NCBI GenBank assembly: GCA_025358075.1
Contig: JANYKU010000174.1
Coordinates: 1-33,519, forward strand
Origin: Ilumatobacteraceae bacterium
GTDB taxonomy: Bacteria > Actinomycetota > Acidimicrobiia > Acidimicrobiales > Ilumatobacteraceae
Direction of reading: 5' to 3'
DNA length: 33,519 bases
Part shown: positions 7,178 to 15,104 of the stretch, one piece after another
Layout of the letters: each line of letters begins with the position of its first letter
Numbering within the stretch: the stretch's first letter is position 1
Program-made: the position numbers and the translations under genes
The notes under the pieces: model-generated
What the model saw: only the letters and a program-made list of their open reading frames with translations
Databases searched by the model: none
Told to the model about the DNA's origin: nothing

Positions 7178-8674
7178 ATGACCAACATCGAGACGGAGCC
7201 GAGCCCGCTGCCGCCCCCAAGTCCGGCTCCGATCGAGCCCACCGAGCGACGCTGGGCACGATCCGACGAACGGGTCGTGCTCGGCGTCGCCGGCGGGTTG
7301 GCTCGCGCCTTGGCGATCGAGCCGCTCCTGGTGCGCATCGCCTTCGTGGTGATGGCGTTGTTCAGCGGCGTCGGCGTCGTCCTTTATCTGGCCGGGCTGG
7401 CGATGCTGGCCGATTCGCCGACCTCGCCGCCTCCCTCGATGATCCGGCGGATCGTCGGAGCCATCGCCGTGCTGGCCGCCGCTCGCTGGCTGTTCGCCGG
7501 CGACGCGCATCTACCTGCTGGGGGCTGGGTGGTGGCCATCGGTCTGCTCGGGATCGCAGTAGCGCTTTGGCATGGACGGGGCCCGGCCAACACGGGCTTT
7601 CCGCCACCGGTCGTCGACACCGCACCGGCAGGTGACGGCGGCTCGACCGCGGATCGCTGGAGCTCGTGGACCGCTCAACGACAGCAACGACCGCGACCGC
7701 CGCGGTCGGTGCTCGGCTTGTTGACGATCGGCGCCGCCGCAGTCGTCGGCGCCACCGTGTGGTTGTCGAACCACGGCGTCTCCAACCGCAGCACGCTCGC
7801 CTTCGGCTGGGCAACACTGGTGCTCGGCGCCGGCTTGGTCATCGGAGCGTTTGTCGGCCGTGCCCGGTGGCTGATGATCCCGGCAATCGCTACCACGGCG
7901 GCTGCGGTCATCGCCTCGGCCCTGAGCTTTGCCGGCGTGGACCTGAATCACGCCACTGGTGGCCACAGCGCGTACATCGCTCCCGGCGGCACCGTTGCCA
8001 GTACGTACCGCGCCGGAATTGGCGACTTCGAACTGTGGCTCGTCGATTACCCCAACGATGTCTCGACATCGGTCGACGTCGGCGTCGGCAACTTGAGAGT
8101 GGTCGTGCCCGACAATGCGCGCGTCCAGATCGATTCCCGCGTCGGTATCGGAACGATCGACGCGCTGGGCTCATCGGTCAGCGGCTATCGGCGCACGTTG
8201 AACCTCGACACCAAGCAGGGCGGCCAACTGATCAAGCTCACCCTCAGAGCCGGGACCGGCTCGATCGAGGTTCGCCGCGCTTCCTCCGAGGCCTTCCCCT
8301 CATTCCCGGTGCCGGTGCCGGTGCCGACGACGACGGCGGTCATGGCTCCGCTCGACGTTCCGGTGCTGCAACAGTTCGGTGACGGAACCGTGCTGTTCGC
8401 CGACGGCTCGATCAGCTTCAATGATGGTGGCCGGATCGAGGCCGACGGCACCTACCAGATCCCGATCGTCGAGCAACGCACCGACGGATCCGTGCAACTC
8501 GACAACGGTGCCACCATCCGGGCCGACGGCACTGTCGTGTCGCCAGGTGGGTTCGTGATCCACCGAAACGCCCGGCCGCCATCGCCATCGCCGTCGCCGG
8601 TGCCGACGACGGCCGCGATACCGGTCACGCCGATTCCTCCAATCACCACCACGACGTCAGGGGTACAACCGTGA
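7178..8674 (+). CDS. PspC-domain membrane protein with LiaF-like C-terminal region
   Basis: A 498-residue membrane protein. After a proline-rich cytoplasmic start, residues about 25-80 form a PspC domain (RVVLGVAGGLARALAIEPLL then the VRIAFVVMALFSGVGVVLYL helix). Several further membrane spans extend to about residue 260. A soluble region follows with GIGDFELWLVD, VDVGVGNLRVVVPD and VDSRVGIGTIDALG-like strands, resembling the beta-helical cell-wall-response domain of LiaF proteins. A PVPVPVPTTT linker leads to short DG repeats (FADGSISFNDG, EADGTY, RTDGSVQLDNG, RADGTVV) and a Pro/Thr-rich end. It is divergent from the PspC kinase and its regulator and is probably their sensor partner or inhibitor, as LiaF is for LiaRS. 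The start ATG 7178 has TACCGT 7 nt upstream and no clear ribosome site. Confidence 0.88.
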   Translation: MTNIETEPSPLPPPSPAPIEPTERRWARSDERVVLGVAGGLARALAIEPLLVRIAFVVMALFSGVGVVLYLAGLAMLADSPTSPPPSMIRRIVGAIAVLAAARWLFAGDAHLPAGGWVVAIGLLGIAVALWHGRGPANTGFPPPVVDTAPAGDGGSTADRWSSWTAQRQQRPRPPRSVLGLLTIGAAAVVGATVWLSNHGVSNRSTLAFGWATLVLGAGLVIGAFVGRARWLMIPAIATTAAAVIASALSFAGVDLNHATGGHSAYIAPGGTVASTYRAGIGDFELWLVDYPNDVSTSVDVGVGNLRVVVPDNARVQIDSRVGIGTIDALGSSVSGYRRTLNLDTKQGGQLIKLTLRAGTGSIEVRRASSEAFPSFPVPVPVPTTTAVMAPLDVPVLQQFGDGTVLFADGSISFNDGGRIEADGTYQIPIVEQRTDGSVQLDNGATIRADGTVVSPGGFVIHRNARPPSPSPSPVPTTAAIPVTPIPPITTTTSGVQP

Positions 8675-8898
8675 AGGCTCATCGATTCGATCCAGTGTCA
8701 TTGGTGTTCGGGATCGTCACCGTCGTGGTCGGGATCGCCGCGATCAACGGTCACGCCGGCAACATGATCAACTCTCGACCCGATGCGTTGGTCCCGCTGA
8801 TCGTGCTCGGCGTCGGGTTGTTGGCCCTGGTCGTCGCCACTCGCCGAATGCTCACCGGACGCGACGAAGCCGCGCAGCCTGACGACGCAACGCCGTAG
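8671..8898 (+). CDS. Small two-span membrane protein
   Basis: A 75-residue protein starting at GTG 8671, overlapping the PspC gene stop by 4 bp (GTGA), so it is coupled to it. Two hydrophobic helices are visible: FGIVTVVVGIAAI (about residues 12-25) and ALVPLIVLGVGLLALVVA (about 39-57). Arg/Asp/Glu-rich ends follow, and a short loop contains GHAGNMINSRPD. I do not recognise a named family; similar peptides accompany PspC operons. It likely belongs to the same envelope-stress unit. Its stop abuts the stop of the convergent membrane protein with no gap. Confidence 0.82.
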   Translation: MKAHRFDPVSLVFGIVTVVVGIAAINGHAGNMINSRPDALVPLIVLGVGLLALVVATRRMLTGRDEAAQPDDATP

Positions 8899-9657
8899 TC
8901 ACTTCAAGATGTTGACGGCGCGAGCGATGACCAGCACCACCGTGCCCAGCGACACGACCGATTGCAGCATCATCGCCAGCTTCGCCCAGCGGGCCAGCGG
9001 CAACGTGTCGGTCGGGCTGAACGCCGCGGCGTTGGTGAACGAGATGTACAGGTAGTCGAAGAACTGCGGCTGCCAATCCGGTGGCGAGAGGTTGTCGACG
9101 GTCATCTGTGGGAACAAGAAGTCGGGGTACGACTTCAACGCCTGGGCTCGAGCAGCCGGGCCACCGCGGTCGAGGTTCCAGTACCACATGCCGAACACGA
9201 TGACGTTGGTCAACCAGATCGCCCCACCCGTCAACAGCAACTTGGTCGCGCTCTCGTGGGTGCGGCCCTGCAGTAGTGCGTTGATCAGCCGGGCTGCCGA
9301 CCCGGCATTGGCCAGCGTGATCACCGCGATCAGCAGGATGCTGACGATGCGAAGTTGCGGCGAATGCCGCGTGATTCGACGCGGATGCGCCACCGACAGG
9401 CCAATGGCGAGCAGTACGCCGATCGTCGGCAGTAGCCAGGTCGGGGGCATCTCGTACCGATTGGGCAAGGTCACCTGTAGCCCCGTCGCGGCGATCACGG
9501 CGATGCGCACGGGCCACGTCGACTCGCCGTCGGTCAATCGTCGCCACGCGGGCACGATGACCGAAGTGGGGATCAACTTCGCCGAGAACGCCAGCATGCG
9601 CTCGAGGTCGTCACGTACACCGCTCGGTTCACCCGGCAGTTCGTCGGGTTCGGTCAC
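8899..9657 (-). CDS. Conserved multi-pass membrane protein
   Basis: A 252-residue integral membrane protein with about five or six predicted helices: WPVRIAVIAATGLQV, WLLPTIGVLLAIGLSV, LRIVSILLIAVITLANA, LLLTGGAIWLTNVIVFGMWY and a C-terminal MMLQSVVSLGTVVLVIARAV. Before the last helix is the motif FFDYLYISFTNAAAFSPTDT, which looks like the pore-loop region of two-helix ion channels and like the DUF1345 family (DYLYFSFT pattern). A channel-like role is possible but unproven, because no TVGYG-type filter is present. It starts at GTG 9657 without a clear ribosome site. It is not obviously linked to its neighbours. Confidence 0.85.
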   Translation of the reverse strand: MTEPDELPGEPSGVRDDLERMLAFSAKLIPTSVIVPAWRRLTDGESTWPVRIAVIAATGLQVTLPNRYEMPPTWLLPTIGVLLAIGLSVAHPRRITRHSPQLRIVSILLIAVITLANAGSAARLINALLQGRTHESATKLLLTGGAIWLTNVIVFGMWYWNLDRGGPAARAQALKSYPDFLFPQMTVDNLSPPDWQPQFFDYLYISFTNAAAFSPTDTLPLARWAKLAMMLQSVVSLGTVVLVIARAVNILK

Positions 9658-9693
9658 GGACCAAGTCTCGCGCGGTCGCCGGACGACCGTCGC

Positions 9694-10092
9694 TCATCCA
9701 CCAAGCGGGCTGTACGCGTCGACCTCGATCTCGACCAGGTGATCTGGGTCGATCAAGCGGGAGACCTCCACCATCGTCGAGACCGGGCGGATGTCGGCGA
9801 AGACCTCACCGTGCGCCACGCCGACGGCCTCCCAGTCGGCGATGTCGAGTACGTAGATGCGCGAACGCACGACCTGGTCGAACCGCGCCCCGGCCTTGGT
9901 CAATGCCTCGCCGATGATGCGCAGCGCCACCCTTGCCTGCTCGCCCACGTCGCCGCGACCGACCACTTGCCCATCGACGGTGGCAGTCGTGCCGGCGACG
10001 TGCACGTAGTCACCGCTTCGCACCACCCTGCTGTAGCCGACGATGCCTTCCCACGGCCCACCGGAACCCCAACGTTCGATGCGTTCGTCCAT
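9694..10092 (-). CDS. RidA/YjgF/UK114-family protein lacking the catalytic Arg
   Basis: A 132-residue protein of the Rid family, a trimeric fold. Conserved blocks include [42 protein letters not shown] and [20 protein letters not shown]. In true RidA imine deaminases the last block reads PARSCVEV with an essential Arg. Here it reads PVSTMVEV, with Ser at residue 105 in the Arg position. It therefore probably belongs to an Arg-less Rid subgroup that does not hydrolyse 2-aminoacrylate, and the substrate is unknown. The start ATG 10092 is 77 bp from the divergent GGDEF gene. Confidence 0.92.
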   Translation of the reverse strand: MDERIERWGSGGPWEGIVGYSRVVRSGDYVHVAGTTATVDGQVVGRGDVGEQARVALRIIGEALTKAGARFDQVVRSRIYVLDIADWEAVGVAHGEVFADIRPVSTMVEVSRLIDPDHLVEIEVDAYSPLGG

Positions 10093-10169
10093 CTGCGCAG
10101 CATGGCACAGGTCGGCCGGCCAGCGATCCTCTGTTCAACTTTGGATGATCCCCCGCCGATACAAATGCG

Positions 10170-10868
10170 ATGAACAGCGTGCGGATCCCCCAGATGGCCG
10201 GCGTCGTGGTCTCGACGACCTCGAATCGAACGATCGTGTTCGGTCTGACGGTGATTGGAATCCTGGCAACGCTCGGAGCCTTGGGCGGGGTCATCGCAGT
10301 GGTGCGCGACCGGCGCGCCAAGCGCTGGCGGTTGGAGATGTGCGATGACTTGACCGGTGTCGGCAACCGGCGTCGACTCGACCGCGATCTGGCGATCGAG
10401 GCTGCGACCGCCGAGACACCGGTGGCGGTGATCAAGATCGATGTCGACCACTTCCAACGAGTCAACGACGAGCACGGGCGCGAGGCCGGCGACGAGGTGC
10501 TGCGGCAACTGGCCGACGTGCTGCGCACGGAGTGCCGCATCGGCGATGTCATCTACCGCTATGAGGACGAGGAGTTCTGCGTCTTGCTCGCCAAGACGAC
10601 AACTGCCGAAGCCGGGCAGGTGGCCGAACGGATGCGGTTCGGCGTTTCACGGATGGCGCTGGCCGTGGCCGAGCCACTGACGGTATCGATCGGTGTTGCC
10701 TTGGGCAAGGGCGAGCACGTGGCCGAGACGATGATCCGAGCCGACGAAGCGTTGTCGAAATCGAAAGTCGGTGGATGTGATCGCGTCACGCTCGCCGCGC
10801 AACCGTTGCTCGGCCCGTTGGCAGTCAGGCACCCCGCCGACTCGGCCAGCGGCGCTACGTTTGGCTGA
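10170..10868 (+). CDS. GGDEF-domain protein with degenerate signature (EDEEF)
   Basis: A 232-residue protein: one N-terminal membrane helix (residues about 22-45), a short basic linker and a GGDEF domain (about 57-210). The domain start is normal (DDLTGVGNRRRLDRDL) and the metal-binding KIDVDHFQRVND segment is intact. The signature reads RYEDEEF (residues 130-136): both glycines of GGDEF are replaced by Glu-Asp, though the acidic pair and Phe remain. No RxxD inhibitory site is at the usual place. The glycines form the substrate-binding turn, so diguanylate cyclase activity is doubtful; a GTP or c-di-GMP sensing role or residual activity is possible. It ends 22 bp before the aminotransferase gene. 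Confidence 0.88.
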   Translation: MNSVRIPQMAGVVVSTTSNRTIVFGLTVIGILATLGALGGVIAVVRDRRAKRWRLEMCDDLTGVGNRRRLDRDLAIEAATAETPVAVIKIDVDHFQRVNDEHGREAGDEVLRQLADVLRTECRIGDVIYRYEDEEFCVLLAKTTTAEAGQVAERMRFGVSRMALAVAEPLTVSIGVALGKGEHVAETMIRADEALSKSKVGGCDRVTLAAQPLLGPLAVRHPADSASGATFG

Positions 10869-10890
10869 CCATTCGCCGAACGGAGCATTC

Positions 10891-12000
10891 ATGACCGCAA
10901 CGCATTCCGTCGGAAGGCCACGCCCTGCCGTCGATCTGATGCCCTCCTATCGCCCCGGTAAGGGCGCGGCCCAGGCCGAGGCCGAGCACGGCATCACCAA
11001 CGCGATCAAGTTGGCATCCAACGAGAACCCGTTGCCGCCGATCCAGGCGATCGTCGACGCCGTATCGGCAGCGGCGACCGGTGCCAACAGATACGCCGAC
11101 CATCGCGCCACCGCCGTGCGCGAACGGCTGTCGACCTGGCTGGGCGTCGACGTCGAATCGGTCACCGTCGGCGCCGGATCGGTCGGTCTGTTGCAACAGT
11201 TGTTCCTGACGTACGTCGATCCAGGTGACGAGGTCGTCTACCCATGGCGTTCGTTCGAGGTGTATCCCGTCTACACCCAGCTGATGGCCGGCACAGCAAT
11301 CACCACACCGCTCAACGCCGCCCACGCCTTCGATCTCGATGCCGTCGCGGCCGCAGTCACCGAACGAACCAAGCTGGTTCTGTTGGCAACGCCGAACAAC
11401 CCCACCGGTACCGCGGTGTCGACTGTCGACATCGCCACGCTCGTCGACGGCATCTCCCCTGCCACGATCATCGTGATCGACGAGGCCTACCGCGAGTTCC
11501 TCGACCCCGCGCTGGGCGACCCGGTGCGTGACCTCGTTCCGCGCTACCCGAACGTGATCGTCACCCGCACGTTCTCGAAGGCGCAGGGGCTCGCAGGCAT
11601 CCGAGCCGGCTACGCGATCGGACATCCCGAGGTGATCGCCGCGGTCGACAAGACACTGTTCCCGTTCGCCGTCAGCGCACTTGCTCAGGTTGCTGCGATC
11701 GCCGCGATCGATGCTGCCGACGAGATCGCACTTCGAGTCAGCGCCATCCTCAGCGAACGCGCCCGGGTGATCTCCGAGCTCGTCGCAACCGGCTGGCAAC
11801 TGCCCGACGCTCAGGCCAACTTCGTCTACCTGCCGATCGGCGAACGCACCGACGAGGTCTACCTCGGCCTCGAACGCCGCGGTGTTGTCACCAGACCATT
11901 CAGCAACGAAGGCATCAGAGTGACGGTGTCGACGCCCGACGAGAACGACCGCTTCCTGCGCACACTCGCCGAGGTGTTCCAGCCGACCACCGTCAGCTGA
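10891..12000 (+). CDS. hisC: Histidinol-phosphate / aromatic aminotransferase (fold-type I PLP enzyme)
   Basis: A 369-residue PLP-dependent aminotransferase. Markers are KLASNENPLPP, the cofactor-binding ATPNNPTGT, VIDEAYREF, and the Schiff-base Lys in TRTFSKAQGLAGIRAGYAIG. The C-terminal substrate Arg lies in EGIRVTVS. HisC catalyses the imidazole-acetol-phosphate to histidinol-phosphate step; in actinobacteria close relatives (Pat) transaminate aromatic amino acids, and with no his genes nearby the exact substrate is open. The start ATG 10891 (MTATHSVGRP) has GGAG 7 nt upstream. A longer frame would overlap the GGDEF gene. The last 8 bp overlap the convergent small membrane protein gene. 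Confidence 0.93.
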   Translation: MTATHSVGRPRPAVDLMPSYRPGKGAAQAEAEHGITNAIKLASNENPLPPIQAIVDAVSAAATGANRYADHRATAVRERLSTWLGVDVESVTVGAGSVGLLQQLFLTYVDPGDEVVYPWRSFEVYPVYTQLMAGTAITTPLNAAHAFDLDAVAAAVTERTKLVLLATPNNPTGTAVSTVDIATLVDGISPATIIVIDEAYREFLDPALGDPVRDLVPRYPNVIVTRTFSKAQGLAGIRAGYAIGHPEVIAAVDKTLFPFAVSALAQVAAIAAIDAADEIALRVSAILSERARVISELVATGWQLPDAQANFVYLPIGERTDEVYLGLERRGVVTRPFSNEGIRVTVSTPDENDRFLRTLAEVFQPTTVS

Positions 12001-12193
12001 TCAGCGAGGCCAGGGCCCACACCGCTGCCACCAGGCCGATCACGCCCATCAACACACTGCGGCCGACCGGAGCCTTGGCGAGATAGCCCTCCTGCGGCGG
12101 CGGGGGCTTGACCAGTGCCATCACGTTGCCGGCGAACAAGGCGCCACCGAGCGCGAGGATCAACCAGGCCAAGAGATCGTTGCCGAGGAACAC
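11993..12193 (-). CDS. Small two-span membrane protein
   Basis: A 66-residue hydrophobic protein starting at GTG 12193. Two membrane helices are evident (LLAWLILALGGALFAGNVMA and SVLMGVIGLVAAVWALASLI), separated by a short loop with a run of four Pro (KPPPPQEGYLAKAPVGR). This layout occurs in small conserved actinobacterial membrane proteins, but I know no function. The TGA stop and the hisC stop lie in the palindrome TCAGCTGA (11993-12000). Confidence 0.75.
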   Translation of the reverse strand: MFLGNDLLAWLILALGGALFAGNVMALVKPPPPQEGYLAKAPVGRSVLMGVIGLVAAVWALASLIS

Positions 12194-12283
12194 GTCCGCA
12201 AGTCTGGCGGCTGGTTGACGAGAGTGCTACGTGTCGGCGCGAGTAGTCCTAGCGGCAGCTCGTTTTAGGTTTGGTGAGAGTAC

Positions 12284-12324
12284 GTTTTGCCCGAGGTAAA
12301 ACCCACAACCACCAGCATTAGCGT
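12284..12324 (+). promoter_or_regulatory. Probable leaderless promoter of the S1C protease with an overlapping inverted repeat
   Basis: TAGCGT (12319-12324) lies exactly 6 nt before the GTG start at 12331, placing the predicted transcript start on the start codon. An inverted repeat GTTTT-N9-AAAAC (12284-12302) overlaps the -35 position in an unusually AT-rich stretch and could be an operator. The 138-bp gap holds no gene. Confidence 0.4.
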
Positions 12325-12330
12325 CCGGAA

Positions 12331-13182
12331 GTGAGCGTCGTTGACGATGACCGGATCGGGACGCCGGCCAGCGCCGACGACCAGTATCCACCGGGCAAGT
12401 TACGCCGGACGAAGCCGCGGCTCGCCTGGCTGGGGATCGGCCTTGCCCTGGCCCTTGGGGTTATCGCGGTCGTCCGCGCCGGCGACCGCCCATCGACGCT
12501 GACGCCCGATCAGATCTCCAGCACCATCAGCTCCGAGGTCGACAAGGGCATCACTGCCGCCCAGAACGTGCCGCCGCCGGGCGAGACCGCCTTTCGTGCG
12601 ATCCAACCGTCGATGGTGTACATCACCGCCAAGCGCGCCGGCGCGGCAACGGAGGGCACGACGTCCGGAGCCGGAGTCGTCATCAACGCCAGTGGCCAGG
12701 TCCTCACCGCCAGGCATGTCGTGGACGGTGCCGACTCGATCGAGGTGACCTTCGCCGACGGCTCGCAGTCGTCAGCGACCATTGCTTCACAGCAGGCGTC
12801 CAGCGACATCGCTGTGCTTACGCCGCAACAGCCGCCCAGCGTCATCGTGCCGGCAGTGATGGGTGGCGGCGTGCAGATCGGCGATGACGTGTACGCCACC
12901 GGTCACCCGTTCGGCCTCGTCGACTCGCTGAGTGGCGGCGTGGTCTCGGGGTTGAATCGCACGGTGCCGATCTCCGGCGGGCAGACCCTCAACGGCCTCA
13001 TCCAGTTCGACGCAGCGGTCAACCCGGGCAACTCGGGCGGACCGCTGCTCAACAGCGCCGGACAGGTCGTCGGCATCGTCACAGCGCTGGCGAATCCGGC
13101 GGAGCAGACCTTCTTCGTCGGCATCGGCTTCGCCATCCCGATCGCGACGGCCGGCGGCGCAGCAGGAGCACCCCAACAATGA
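12331..13182 (+). CDS. Membrane-anchored S1C (HtrA/DegP-like) serine protease without PDZ
   Basis: A 283-residue trypsin-like protease. A 30-residue cytoplasmic start and one membrane helix (about 31-49) place the catalytic part outside. The triad is visible: His129 in VLTARHVVDGA, Asp159 in SSDIAVL, and Ser235 in NPGNSGGPLL. Supporting blocks are GDDVYATGHPFGL and GFAIPI. The chain ends just after the protease domain, so the PDZ domain of typical HtrA proteins is absent. The start is GTG 12331. It lies 34 bp before the MoxR gene on the same strand and probably opens that operon; a quality-control role for the MoxR/VWA complex would be reasonable but is inferred. Confidence 0.93.
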   Translation: MSVVDDDRIGTPASADDQYPPGKLRRTKPRLAWLGIGLALALGVIAVVRAGDRPSTLTPDQISSTISSEVDKGITAAQNVPPPGETAFRAIQPSMVYITAKRAGAATEGTTSGAGVVINASGQVLTARHVVDGADSIEVTFADGSQSSATIASQQASSDIAVLTPQQPPSVIVPAVMGGGVQIGDDVYATGHPFGLVDSLSGGVVSGLNRTVPISGGQTLNGLIQFDAAVNPGNSGGPLLNSAGQVVGIVTALANPAEQTFFVGIGFAIPIATAGGAAGAPQQ

Positions 13183-13216
13183 CCGACCGCCTGACACCGA
13201 TCGATACGGAGGACGC

Positions 13217-14239
13217 GTGAACGTGCCATCAATCAGGACATCGCCGATGGAGCACGTCGTGTTCGAGGTCAAGAAGTTGATCGTCGGACAAGACATGCTG
13301 CTCGAGCGGCTGATCGTCGCCATGCTCGCCCGAGGCCATGTGCTCGTCGAAGGCGTGCCCGGCCTGGCCAAGACGTTGGCGATCAAGACCGTGGCGCAAA
13401 CGATCGGCGTCGACTTCCAGCGAATCCAGTTCACCCCCGATCTGGTGCCGGCCGACCTCATCGGAACGCGCATCTACAACCAACGCTTGGGCGAGTTCCA
13501 GACCTCCCTCGGACCAGTGCACACCAACCTGCTGCTGGCCGACGAGATCAACAGAGCGCCGGCCAAGGTGCAGAGCGCGCTGCTGGAGGTCATGCAGGAA
13601 CGGCAGGTGACGATCGGACGCGAGACCCACCGCGTCGGCGATCCGTTCCTCGTGATGGCCACTCAGAACCCGATCGAATCCGAGGGCACCTACCCACTGC
13701 CCGAGGCGCAGCTCGACCGGTTCATGCTCAAGGTGCTCGTCGACTATCCGACCCCGACCGAAGAGTTCGTCATCGTCGAGCGGATGACGACCAAGATCGA
13801 TCCGCCACAGCAGGTGATCGGGTCGGCCGAGCTGTTGCAGATGCAACAAGCCGCCGATGCCGTCTACGTCGACTCGGCGTTGATGGAATACGCGGTGCGC
13901 GTCGTCAACGCCACTCGCAACCCAACGACGGTCGGCTTGCACGATCTCACCCGGTACGTGACCTTTGGCGCCAGTCCGCGGGCCTCGATCAACATGATCC
14001 TCTCGGCAAAGGCACTTGCGTTTCTCAGAGGCCGGACGTATGCACTTCCGCAAGACGTGACCGACCTCGCTCTCGACGTCCTCCGTCACCGCATCGTGCT
14101 GTCATACGAGGCACTCGCCGACAACATCAGCGCCGACAGCATCCTCACCAGAGTGCTCGCTGCGGTCCCAGTTCCCGTTGTGCCACTGCGCGAATCCCCC
14201 GTTGCCTACGATGACACCATCTTCCGCCCAGACCCCTGA
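13217..14239 (+). CDS. MoxR-family AAA+ ATPase
   Basis: A 340-residue AAA+ ATPase of the MoxR group. It shows Walker A GVPGLAKT (46-53), Walker B LLLADE (105-110) followed by INRAPAKVQSALLEVMQE, sensor 1 in ATQNPIESEGTYPLPEAQLD, and the C-terminal lid domain with GASPRASI. MoxR proteins act as chaperone-like ATPases that work with VWA-domain partners to mature or insert cofactors in proteins. The GTG start at 13217 has GGAGG 6-7 nt upstream, which fixes it. Its end overlaps the DUF58 gene by 29 bp, consistent with the usual MoxR-DUF58-VWA operon. Confidence 0.96.
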   Translation: MNVPSIRTSPMEHVVFEVKKLIVGQDMLLERLIVAMLARGHVLVEGVPGLAKTLAIKTVAQTIGVDFQRIQFTPDLVPADLIGTRIYNQRLGEFQTSLGPVHTNLLLADEINRAPAKVQSALLEVMQERQVTIGRETHRVGDPFLVMATQNPIESEGTYPLPEAQLDRFMLKVLVDYPTPTEEFVIVERMTTKIDPPQQVIGSAELLQMQQAADAVYVDSALMEYAVRVVNATRNPTTVGLHDLTRYVTFGASPRASINMILSAKALAFLRGRTYALPQDVTDLALDVLRHRIVLSYEALADNISADSILTRVLAAVPVPVVPLRESPVAYDDTIFRPDP

Positions 14240-15104
14240 GCGCCTGCTGCGGCGCCTGGAGTGGCGGGTGATCCGCCGCCTCGACGGGAGCCTCCAGGGC
14301 GACTACCGAACGATGTTCCGCGGCGCCGGGCTCGACGCCGCCGACCTCCGCGAGTACGTGCCCGGCGACGATGTGCGCCACATCGATTGGAACGTCACGG
14401 CGCGCACCGACGTCACCCATGTGCGTACGTTTCTGGAAGATCGCGAACTGACCGCATGGCTCTTGCTCGATCGTTCTCCGTCGATGAGTTTCGGACCGAC
14501 GGAGCGGCCGAAGGAAGCCGTGCTCATCGAGGTGGCCATCGCTCTGGCGCGTGTGCTGACCCGAGGCGGCAATCGCGTCGGCGCGATCCTCCACAACAAT
14601 GCCATCGAGCGGATGATCCCGCCACGGAATGGACGCATGCAGGTGCTACGGCTCGCTCACGACCTGCTCCGGCCTGCCCCCAACTCGGGCGGCACCACCG
14701 ATCTGAAGCTGTTGATCGAGGCCGGTGCCAGCGTGTTGCGACGACGCTCCCTCGTGTTCGTCATCTCCGATTTCATCAGCGAGCCGGGTTGGGAGCAAGC
14801 GATGGCCCGGCTGACGGAGCGGCACGAGGTCGTCGCCATCCGCTTGGTCGACCCCGGCGAGCTCGAGCTCCCCGATGCCGGGTGGATCGTGGTCGAGGAT
14901 GTCGAGACCGGCGAGCTGCTGTCCGTCGACACGAGTGATCCCGAGTTTCGCCGCCGCTTCGGCGAGGCTGCCGCAGCACGCGAAGCCGAGGTGCGCGAGT
15001 TGGCGAAGCAGGCCGGCACCCCGCTGTACGAGGTGTCGACAGAGGACGACCTGGTCCGCGCGCTCGTGCGCATGGTCGAGAGTCGCAAGAGGCAGAGGCG
15101 CTGA
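14211..15104 (+). CDS. DUF58 domain protein (MoxR partner)
   Basis: A 297-residue cytoplasmic protein with the DUF58 signature near residues 45-95: LREYVPGDDVRHIDWNVTAR and a following WLLLDRSPSMSFG. The latter is a VWA-like metal site (DxSxS). The C-terminal half fits a VWA fold (LVFVISDFISEPGW). DUF58 proteins are encoded with MoxR ATPases and are thought to act as adaptor or substrate. I start it at ATG 14211, which overlaps moxR by 29 bp; an upstream GTG at 14178 is also in frame. The stop TGA overlaps the ATG of the next gene by one base (TGATG), indicating translational coupling. Confidence 0.94.
   Translation: MTPSSAQTPERLLRRLEWRVIRRLDGSLQGDYRTMFRGAGLDAADLREYVPGDDVRHIDWNVTARTDVTHVRTFLEDRELTAWLLLDRSPSMSFGPTERPKEAVLIEVAIALARVLTRGGNRVGAILHNNAIERMIPPRNGRMQVLRLAHDLLRPAPNSGGTTDLKLLIEAGASVLRRRSLVFVISDFISEPGWEQAMARLTERHEVVAIRLVDPGELELPDAGWIVVEDVETGELLSVDTSDPEFRRRFGEAAAAREAEVRELAKQAGTPLYEVSTEDDLVRALVRMVESRKRQRR

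Noticed and set aside
8308..8335. Short CCGGTG tandem repeat as a regulatory or unstable repeat
   Set aside because: It is in frame and encodes the PVPVPVP linker of the PspC protein.
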